64,000 nt of DNA from assembly GCA_018389105.1 (NCBI GenBank), contig JACATO010000687.1, positions 193,501 through 257,500 on the forward strand, written 5' to 3'. Under the pieces are notes generated by a model. That model was given only the letters and a program-made list of their open reading frames with translations. It made no database searches and was not told the origin of the DNA. Position numbers and translations under genes: made by a program. The DNA is from Nautilus pompilius (lineage: Eukaryota; Mollusca; Cephalopoda; Nautilida; Nautilidae). Shown here piece by piece: positions 48,001 through 60,000 of this stretch; the first letter of the stretch is position 1, and every line of letters begins with the position of its first letter.

Positions 48001-51000
48001 AGAACAGCAATGCAGTTATGACAGTTGTCTCTTCCACACATGAGAATTGGTAGAAATGGAGAAAGGAGTTTGATCATTATTGAATATCCAAGATAACCTA
48101 TTTTCATTGTTTGAAGTTAGCATATTTTAAGTGATGCAATGGTTGCATGACAGCAAGTCATTAATTGATATGATCTTGGTTGCAAGGACATTCTACTCCT
48201 GTTGCAGTGCTGCTATGTTAGTGGTACAGTATTATACTGATCATATCTCTGTAGCTCTTCCCAAACATGCTTGAAGACAAATTTTAATTTAGATCATATT
48301 GATTAATCACAACAGTAACATAGCTTTACCTTTAAAACAAAAAAGCTGCATGAAACCTTGCAGTATGGAGGTAGGCATTGTCCTGCTATAACATTGGGCT
48401 TCCTACATCATAGTTGTTCAATTTCACTTTTTTGATGATGGTTACTGGATGCACTGGTACAATTCATGTTTCTACAGTTAATGATGTAAGATGGTTTTTC
48501 CCTTAAAAAAATTCTATAGATTACATCTCTGTCAGTCAGAGTTGGCCCATCTTAAGCCTATTTTTGGTGGCACTTGTAGCTTCATGTTGTGAAGCAAAGC
48601 AACTTATGGTGAGATCTGTGTACACTCAGGAGCCCATTTTACATGCCTCCTGGCACGTTAATTTATTGTTATAGTACTTGGAAGGAACATTTATCTTAAG
48701 AGCTGTCATTGAACAAACTAAGAAAATTTGCTTGTGGTACTCTCCTATATTTAACAATATCTTGTTGATATTTGATGCATAATTTCATCAATAATCAATA
48801 TCATATTGTACTTCTTGGAAAGCGTGACTTGGATAAAGACTGCCCATAATTTCAACATCAGTTGAGAAATCAAAGCACAGAAGTCTGATATGAAAGGTAA
48901 CTCAGTTAAATAAATGTAAATTTTAATTTAATAATAACATTGTGGCTTCTGTATATTACTTTTTCTTTTTCTGGAGACTTTGATGGTTCTTTGAAATCAA
49001 CATTTCATCCTTTTTTCTCTTGGTTGAAATACTTGAAGCTCATCTGTCACTGAAATTGTAACATAAATCCAATTCCATATAACAAAACAGCACATTTACT
49101 AACAAGATAATTTAAATACATATTTTCTACATGTCATTAAAAGAAATGGCAATTACAATTGCAGGGTGCAGCACAGATGCAGGTTTTGGAGGAAGACAGG
49201 ATAACAAAAATGCAGGAGGAGTTAACTGTCTTCAACAGCAATATATCTGTGTTGGGTCCAAAGTTTATGCAGGTAAGAATCTGGATAAATAAAGTAGAAA
49301 ATATGTGCATATGAGTAAGTTCTAAGACTGACCCTTGTATGACTAAATTGCATTAGATATTGGTTATTGTACCTGCTTAAACTGGATGCTTTGAGCCAGT
49401 CTCATGTTTGCTAGTAGTACAAGTGATTTCATGAGAAGTGTGACTCTACTGAAGATGGTGAACATAGTGGATAGCCATCAACAAGCCACAATGAGGACAC
49501 TGCAGACCCTCCTTTCTCAGCTTGTCCACGGTGACTATAGCTGCAGTGTTGGATATCTCATATGGTTTCTGTGACACGATACTTACAGAAGATTTGAAAA
49601 TGCATTGTTTGGCTGCATCTTTTGTTTCCAAGACACTGTCAAATGAACAGAAGTACTGATGACTTGACAATACAAAGAATTTAAAATGGCTGTGGATAAT
49701 GTATTAACAATTTTTGACTGCATCATCACAAGAGACAAAGCATGGATGTCCGTGCATGACCCAGAGTTCTAATCACCTTCATCACCACAGTCAAAAAATG
49801 CTGAACTGACAGATTCTGTGTGAAGTTGATGTTGATCATGTACTTTAATGCCAGAGGGCATTGTTTCCTAAGACGAAGAGCCACTGTGCTTTTTTTACAA
49901 GAGAAGACCATCTTTACTAGTCTCAATGCATTCTGTTGCAAATGCAATGATCTGTTCACAGCACAAGTGAAGTTATCATGACAATACACCACACTACTAC
50001 ACACCATTTCTCATTCGTGGATTTTTAACCAATCATGGAGTTACATTATTCCCACCTTGCACCCTTTGGCTTCATCTCTTTCCCAGTATGAAGTGCTTTT
50101 TGAAAGACTTGTTTTGCAGACATAGGCCTCTTTACAAACATCAGGAAAAGTGTAAAGAACCGTACTGAAAATTAATTTGTGAGTCTTGGAACTTTGTGAT
50201 AGGTTTTTTTCATACATACATACACAATTGGCATTTCGAAAGCAATGCTGCTTATTTATTTTATGACGAATGGCAGATGTTACGGGAATTAAAATTATAT
50301 ACATGGTACTTATATATATAAATATCCTACCACTTCTGTGAAAGTTTATTTTTCTCCTGCTTAAGGGGAGCATTTCAGAACGATGTGTTGCATTGATACA
50401 CATGTTAAACAGTAATTTAAATTCGCCCAGTTTGAAATTCATCTTTGCATGATGGATGTGTATCGACCCTTATGAGTTGATATGATTACTGTAAGATGCT
50501 AGTAAGATAGGCCTTGCAGTGGGTAGGTAGTAGCAGCAGCTGTTAATGAAGACAACTTGTACAAGGTTAATGAACTGATTTACATAGATTGACATAATTC
50601 ATTGTGTATTGAATAGGAGTCTTTATCTTGCCATTGAGAGAATTATTGATAACTTTAGCTACTCTAAAGTTTGACTCAGTTGAGTTCCATAAATCACTCA
50701 AGTCTCAGAACATCAGAGAATATTGAACTACACCTTACTCTATATAAAGCTAAGACATGGCACCCTCAGACTTTTATCTCTTCAGACCTCTGAAAGAAGT
50801 ATGTTGACAAAACTTTGAAAATTACAATGCCTTGAAGAATGCTGTTGATTAATGTCAGCATAACAAAGATGCATCATTTTATCATAACAGCATACCAGCA
50901 CTGGCTCTGGGTTAGTGCAAGTGTGTTCATGATGGTGAATGCACAGAACACTAACCACTGATATGTTTTAAAAAGGTTGTTTTTTTCTATGTTAAGTTAA

Positions 51001-54000
51001 CATTCAAAATTTTGAGAAAATAAATAGATGGTTTTTTTTTTTTTCTCACTCTCTAATCTACTTTTTTTTTGACAATTTAGTGATAATGATTGTGTTTCTG
51101 AATTTTTTCCATTTTAACTGAGACATCTTTAATTACAGCTAACTATGACTAGTGCTTTAGATTCCCATTCATTTTTTTATGAACTCTAGTTTCTTTAAGC
51201 ATCTTCCCTGGGAATTCTGTCAGTAACATACCAATCACACCTGCTCTTAAAAACTTCATAAGTTCTATGATGGGAAACTGAAGCAAGAAAAGTACACAAG
51301 CAAGCTTTCCCATCATCGAGGTAGATAATCATGAATTTATAGAACTTTTGAAGAAAAACAAAAATTGTGTATGCTTTCTGTCGCAAAAGAATGTTTAAAA
51401 GTGCTTGGTCAAACTGAAAACAAATCATAGCAAGTTGTAGAACACAGTTCTTCGGGGTTTTATGTAACTATTTTTCACTATTTGAATTCTAAATTTGTGA
51501 CTCTTGCTGTTTTCCAGTCATTTCAGACATTAGATAAGGCTGTCTCCGCCGTTGACCTGAAGATGGATTTAGAAAAGATTGTGAAAGATAGGGGCACTGG
51601 GCTGTCACATCCAGAACAAATACTTTTGGACTGCTATGTAAGTCTGCTATTTTGTACTAGTAGATTACTTTTACTACCTGGTTTGGATTCTCAGAAATAT
51701 GGCTAGTTATATATAATACTGGCTTGGCTTTTGGATTGTCTGATTCTAATCTACTACTGTCCATAAGAAATGATTAACACTTTTTGTTCTTAAAAAGATT
51801 TTGGTTATTATCTCTGTCAACAGCCATGTCTGTGGAAATATGATCATTGGCTAGTCCTCCAATGAAATTTTCAGCTCCAAATTTGATTCATCTAATTCTT
51901 CTATACATTATCTGTTTTGTAAACCTCTAAACCAGTGAAACAATATTATGAACCACTGCATTCAAAATACGTTTGTACAGGGGTTTATTTCTTTTCTCAA
52001 GTTCTTTTGAATGCTGTGTTATCTACCTCTTGTCATATTTAATTATATGATTAAAAACATGATGTTATTTAATAAGAACTGCTGTATGATGAAATAATTT
52101 GTTTATTACCATAAAAGACCTGCTGTCATTATACTGTTAATAGAACCAGAAATGATAAATACATTGTTTGGTTCATCAAAAATTTCAACAATAAGACAGC
52201 AAGTTCTCTACACTTGCTAACTACAATGGCTTTTCAAAACAACCAAACAAAAACACCACTATTTTCAAAATGATTAAAGTTTTATTCCCCAAATGTTCAA
52301 CACAAACTTCTCTTCATATACCAACTTTTATCAAAGAAATACATAAATAAGTTCCAGTAGAAACATGTAAATTAGTTTTGGTATAAAGATATGAAGAAAA
52401 CTGGCTTGTATTCATATTGATCTTGGCTATGTTAGGACATATGATTTGAACAGGTCAGCAATGCAAATGGGTAGCCATGCTTGTTTGGAAGATTCTCTAA
52501 AGTGGAGAGCTATTGGTAAGATGTAGGATGAGCAGTCGCAGGCCCAGGTGGTGTAATTGCTGAATGTGAACAGAAATGTGGTTTCTCAACTATAGGTAAT
52601 TTCAAGTGCTTAGATGTATTGTCTAAAGACCAGTTCAAGACTGACCATGGGCCACAACTCTAGCAGTTGATCAGTGTGTGTCACTATTGGCTTGGTGAAG
52701 CAGAACTTCAACACTGACCCAACTTGCTTCTGATCTCCACAAGGAGGTTGGTATCAAATGTAGGAGGCTGCCTGAAAAGGGGCTTCATGAAACTACCCAC
52801 GGTTGCATCTCCTTGACCTAGAACATAAACAGGAGTGGTTGAACTCGTGCTGTGAACATGTTGCTTAAACCACAAGACATGGAACCATGTTCTCTTTACT
52901 GATGAATCAAGATTTAGCTTTCAATGACTCACAGCATGTACTCACCTGTAGGGAATATGGAACATGTAATCAGTCTACAAACAACATGGAAAGGGATCAC
53001 TTCTATCATAGAAGTATGATGGTCTGGAAAGGAATTTTATTGGGTGGGCATACAAACTTCTGCTGCAATAAAGTATAGGGAGGAGATTTTGAATCCTTAT
53101 GTTAGACCATATGCAGGTGCAATTGGATCACATTCTGTTGACAACCTCTAATTCATTTTTATTTACATTGTTATTGTTAGAATCTGCTCATGGTTGTTTC
53201 CCATTACACCCCTAAAATTTATTTATAATTAACATATTTCATTGATAAAAATTGTCACATGAAGGAAAATTTATGTTGGGTTTTTAGTGAATTTTGTTTG
53301 TTTGTTTTGGAAACTAGTATTTATCAGGTAGCAAGCATGTCATTATACAAGTTTTCTCTTTGTATTTAAAATATAATAATACTTGTGATTGCATTGTAGA
53401 AAAGAAGGCCTGTGTCCACTAGATTTTTTTCTCTTTTAGGCTGAGGACATGTCAATCAATATGAATTTGGAAGGCCGAAAACAGGCACTGAAAAACTACA
53501 TCTACTACATTCTGACTGCAATAGATAGGGAAAAAAGGGGGAAAGAAGGTAAGTCAGGGCAGCAGCTTTGGATTTTGAATCATCCTGTAGTCTATTCTGA
53601 GGGGATTTCAGCACTAAAACATGCAAGGAATAGGGATGACATTGTCAAACCTGAAATTCTGCTTCATACTTACATTGTTGGTCTTAATTGCATCTTTTAA
53701 AATTAGAACAGTTAAATAAAACAGTAAAATATATACAATAATTATTTTGTGAACAGACTTAGTGATTATTTACCCTCTCTTTCATGTATTTAGCACATGG
53801 CTTACTGAAACAGTGACCTCATCAATAGCTATATAATCGTATTTACCAAGGAGCAAAATTTGAATTTTTCTGTGTTAATAGTAGTCAGGTTTGATTTCTC
53901 ATGGTGAAAAAAATTATCCTTTTAGGCACAAAATGTTTTCAGTATATTGAGCTCAAAAAATTTAATTTTAAATAAATGTTAAAATTGTCTACTATATACT

Positions 54001-57000
54001 GTGATATTGTAAGCCAAAATCAAGTACTTTATTAAATGCGTCTGATATATTCATTAGTAAGAAATTGGTAGCCCTCTCTGTTGTTCACTCACAGTACCTC
54101 AAATCATATAGGTGCCAAACACCCAATGTAGACTGACTTTGATGTCTTGGAGCTGTTGTTAATGCATATACAGTCTGGGCAGAGTATCATCAGGATGTAG
54201 TAGATAAGCTGTTTGATTTTATATCCTGCGGCTTTCCTCCACTAGTGTGGCCGGCAGATCATTTAGCATCCATCCTTGGTGCATTTTTAACATTATGGAT
54301 GGCTTCCCAAAGGAAGTATTATCTTGGGGAAAAGTCCAGCAACATGGCAGGCAATGGCAGAGTGATATTTCTATTGGCCTGGATGAAATTCCTCACAGTA
54401 TTGACCCATTGAGGTTGTGCTGCATTGTTGAGTAAATTATACTACAATAAACTGAAGAATGTTGTCCTTGTAGAATAAACGTGTTATATGTTCTGATGAT
54501 GATTACCTCATTTCTACCATGCTCAATGATGAACAACTTGTGTTTCAGACATTTACCATTCTCTGGTTTTCTTCCACATGTATTCTGCCAACCCTCTCAT
54601 CATGATATATCTCATTGGTTTATCTGGCCCACATTTGTCACCTATGAACTAAGCACCCTACTGGACATGTGGATGCACATGCACATGATCTGTGATGTGC
54701 TTCTTGAGAAAAGTGACATAGATCTGTACCCATGTAACTGCTTATAACTTAAGCGATTTTATGGAATTTAAAGGAAAACATTGGTGCCAAAAATTGAAAA
54801 GGCTTTGGTTCACAGTTAATCTATCATTATGCTGACAACAGATGGGGTCTCTGTTAATAATTGTCTGGTATTACTATTCTGACAGACATGCATATTTCCA
54901 GAAACCGTTGCCTGTGTAGCCATTTTTCAAGCAAACTAATAGCAAGGTCAAGTATCACCACCCAAACAGGACAAAAATGATTCATTAAGTCAGTCTGACC
55001 CCATTTTACACCTTACTGCATTAGTACCACAGGATGTAATATGAGAAATACACCCCAAACCACCTTCAACAACTAAAATTGCACAAGGTTTAATTGTGAT
55101 ACTTTAAAAAAAATTTATAACCCTAGATGTATATGATCCCTAGAATGTAATCACTTAAAATGTAACAATTTAAAATGTTTTAAATAAACTTTTTGTTTGA
55201 GCTTATTTATAGCACAGCATACTAGAGAACTTCTCAAATTGCACTTAACAAGGGTTTTTTTTTATTATCATTTGTCATCAGTGAATTAATAACCTGCACC
55301 AATCGTATTTTAGTTAGTTACATCTTTCTCTCTTTTTTAATTTTTGTTTTTATGGACTTTAAACATTTTTTTAAAAAATGGAAATCCTTGATCTGAAAGT
55401 TTATACAAAGCCCTTCCAGAATAAAATGAGCAACCTTGAAGCATAAGCTCTTTTTGTTGTGGCACATTTGTACACTCGAGTCATACAAAATAAAAACACA
55501 TTAATATTTAGTAGCTTTTCCGCATTCCTCATAAAAAGCTGGTACATTTGACGTGGATGCAATAAGAGTTTTGCCAATAACTTTGGAAAATTTGGACCAA
55601 GCTAAGTAAAATTTTCTTTCAGATCTGCCACAGATGTTGGTGGAGGTTTGTTTTTCACAGTTGGCACTAAAGATGCAATCAGATTTGTCAGCTCTCCTAG
55701 GTGCCCATGGAAGAATCTGCAGCTTTCTTTGTATCTTCCATGGGGTGTTGGTTTTGGAGGTATGGCAAGTGACAACCTTCTTGCAGCAAATGTTTCTTGA
55801 ACTGCAAGACTCTGTTGAAAAAAGTGCCATCAGATGATTATTGAGAATGGACATGTATGCAACATATTTCAGACATCTCTCCCAAATTGCTGCCTACAAC
55901 ATTACACTAAACCACTGTATTGAACTGAGCTGCAAATGGGCTTCCTGAAATGCTTGTCTAGTCTTTCTTTCTTTGTATCTATGTTTGTCCATCTGGTGTG
56001 AATTGACAAAAATGCAACTTAACGGAACAAATGTCCAAAGAGGCATAAGTTTCTGTATCATTTCCTGGACTAATGCAAATCTACATTTTACATTGGCTTC
56101 CATAAACTGGTGATTTTGCTAAGCCACTCATCCATTTTAGCCATTTTATGCAAATGATGAGCTATACAATGTGACACATTTTCAGTATTGGTGATGTCTG
56201 CAAGCCTTGTGCATAGATTGGACCTCAACTGGTGAACAAGAATTCTTTTGGTTGGTTTTGTAACCATTAATGTCTGTACTGGTTGATAGATGAATGAATG
56301 ATCAGTTAAATGGCAAAAATTAGCCATGATATTAGGCATTTGCAAGATGAGATACCATGCTATCTGCTTTTCACTTTGATCACAATTTGCTGTCCAATCA
56401 TGCTACCTCATGTGGTGACAGATATATCATGAGTGTCAACTGTACAAGGTATTTTTAACATTCTACCAGCTCTATTGTCTCATGACATGTGCTATTTATA
56501 GCCTAAATGCATGGCCTTGTGGTTATCATGGACTGAGCCATTATTTTTGTGGGTGCTCATTTTATTTTGGCATGGTTTAGTACATATTATATATAAAATT
56601 TGCATTGCATTAAGATTTTAGACCTTGCCACCTCATTCTTGTTTACATGGTTGTCACCTACTTGAAATAACTAAACTAACTAGATTCTGCCTTTTTTTCT
56701 AGGTGTAGAGAAACTGCTTCAGGTGTACAAAGATCGACCAAATTTTGCTGACAGAGATGCTGAGGATGATGCTAAACATAGATTAATACAGGTGAGGAGA
56801 AATTTCCTGTTTAGTTCTTTTTTACTTTTTTTTCTTGGTACTGGTGATCATCATAATTTTTTTTAAAACATCCAGTTATCAACGTTCAAAATTTCGTTGC
56901 TTGTTTGTGTTTTTTTGTTGTTGTTGTCTTAGTATCTTGCTTGTTTACATAAATGTTTTAAAACCTACATGAAATAAACACAACTTGTCATCATTTATTG

Positions 57001-60000
57001 TATTATAATGAAGTATTTCCTCAACTAAATCCAGATTCCATTCTTTCTGTAAATTTTTCATTGGGAGAAATCTTCTGAAGTCCTCTGTTTGTTTCATGCC
57101 AGATTTGTATTTCCATCTGTTTAGGTTACATATACCATGAACTTTTTAGAAGCCAGTCACTACAAGATTAACTCTGCTGTGTGTGTTTTGAATGGCCAGA
57201 ACAAACCAAGTCATAAGTTTGCTCAGTATATTGAGCAAACGAAAGATAGACAGGTAAGTATTTTCTCAATATTGATAAAATACTATGCAGATGGCCTTGC
57301 AACCTCATGGCTCTCAACATCTGTGATTCAATTTTTGAAAAAAATTAAAGTTCTAAATATTATCTACTGAATATTTTTAGACATGGTTCACTAAAGTTCT
57401 TGGCATTATTTAGCATTCAAAACAAAAGAGGGGAATGATTAATACTTTTGATGAAGTGTAGTAATTTAATCAGTGTTCTATATTTTTTGGCATATAAGTT
57501 GATGTGGAGTATAAGACAAATTGGCTAATTTTCCCTTTATTTATAGATAAGACAATCAGGAGTATAAAATGAGGCTAGATCAACTACAGTAGTTCGCCAA
57601 ACTCTCAACCAATCAGAATATGTTAAATCCTTCATAACCCTGTCGCATTGAATCGCTGTCTACAGCACTTCCAGGTTCGTCAATGTGAATGACCTGTTTG
57701 TGCATTTCATTGAACTACTTTGTGGCACAATCTTCGAGATAAATGGGATGTCCAAAAAATTTTTTCAACATGTTTGTAATCATAGAGAGATATTTGAAAC
57801 AAACTGCAAACATTATTATTGGTTCTGGTATTGAAAGCTCTGTCTATCTTTAATTACTGTATGACATCAGTGGTCATTAGCTGATCTTGTATCATTTGGA
57901 CTGTTTTGAATCACCTACTTTAAAAAGCTGAATATATCAGTTTTATTTATCTTGGACACCTGTTTGATTTTGAGATATTCCAGCACACACAAATTCATAA
58001 ATTTAATTTACAATTTCATTCTTGACAGCAAAAGTCCATATTCATCTTCGTTTCAAGTCACAACTATGCCAACAAGGACATCAACACACTCAGCTGTTTT
58101 CTGACTGGATAATATGGTACACACTCCAGGAAACTACCATGGTGACTATTGTACACCAAGAAAAGAAAGATAGAGAGCAATGTAAAGACAGTAATCATCA
58201 GATATTCTTCCAACTTATCCTCAATTTTAGTCCATCTAGCTTTTTCAGCTGCAATTTTCTTGGTTTTTATTTTCATAGGTCATAACATCCTGTATACAAC
58301 CATATTACCATTTTCTTTAGCAAACTTAACGACTTCCCATTTAAAAGCTGCCATGTACAACCTGCAAGCCCAGAATTCTGAGAGAGAATGCATTGACTCA
58401 TACACTGAGAAATGGGGTGATCAGCATTGTGAACATCAAAAATCAGCTCGAGATATTTTTTAAAAAATATTCCAAGTATCTGTTGTTTTTTTTTTAATAT
58501 TTGCAAATGAAGAGATGTTTGTTTTCAATTTCTTAAGGGCAGGTATCAGTTTAGATCCTAGCATGCAGAAAAAGAACATCTTATAATAAAATAAACCATC
58601 TGTTTTCCAACATTGAGGCAGACTTACCAGATGCTCATATTTGATATGACTCATGTTGTGCTTCTAGAGAGGCTTCTGGTAAACTAGTGGAGATAACCAC
58701 CTCTGCTGAAAGCCTGGAGTTTCAAATCATGACATCTCGATCTTACAGCAGCTGTAAATGCGTTGCATATTTGTTGATATTGTTTCATGAAACCTACAAA
58801 TATCTTCGGAAATATAAAAAAAATATGCACTTCTTTTAAAGTCTGCTATCTTATAGGCAAAAGATTATACCTACATCATGGCATAGACCTTTGTTTACTA
58901 CTAACTTTTTGAAACTGGGTGATGGCAATAACATACAGCGGTGTGCAAAAGTCTTGCATAAAAATGATTTTTCCTGTAAATTAGCTGACATTTTGTCAAA
59001 AGCAGTTGTTATCAAATCTTGTTCATCAAAGTATTTCTATATTACTGTTGTGCATCTATTCCAATAATATCAAGCATATTGTTTCATTGTAAGAAAAGTT
59101 ATAATTTTTAGAAAATCATTTGCATCAAATCAACATGTGCAAAAGTGTTGCATAAAATCGACAGCTATCTAATCAATAATGAGTAGAATATCCAAAATTC
59201 TTGATAACTTGTTCACAACAACGAGGCATGCTGGCTACCAAACGCTGACAATTGTCACTACTGAACTCCGACCAGGCTTCCTTGATTTTCCGTTTCCAGT
59301 TTTATTTTTCGGTGTTTTGGCACTAACGCTGAGTTTAATCGAGTGCCAAGTGTTTTCGATGGGATTGAGATCCGGGCTTTGGGCCAGCCAGTCGAGGAGG
59401 GGGATTTGCAAGTCTGCCATCAAGGCCTTGACACTCCTAGCTGTGTGGATGGGGGCTTTGTCCTGCTGATAGATGGCCATCAGGGGCATGTGGTCACACA
59501 TATACGGTTTGACAATGTCCGAGACGATCTTAGCATAGTCATGAGCATTCATTTGACCCTCCACGTGATGCAACGGACCGACACCGGATGGTTGAAAACA
59601 GCCCCAAACCATGGCTGAATATCCCCCTGCCTGCAGAGTCGGTTGAGTGCAACTAGGATGGTATTTCTCAGACACTGATCGCCGAACATACACTCGACCC
59701 ACCAAGTGGACCCTCACGAATTTGCTTTCGTCGGGTTGTGCCGATCGCCCGAACATTCTCATGTGGATCAAATGCTGTCTGATGGTGCATGAGGCCAACT
59801 GGATCCCATGGTGCCTTGACAAGGAGGTCTGGATGTCGGTAGAAGTGCGGAATTGGTCCGAGTTCTACATGTGGATGATCAGACGATCCTGTCGAGCCGT
59901 TGTTTTCCGTGGTCTGCCAGCTCTGCATTTCGAAATTAAGCTCCCATCGGCTTTCCAACGTTTCATGGTGCGAGATATCGTCAACTGATTGCAACCAATA

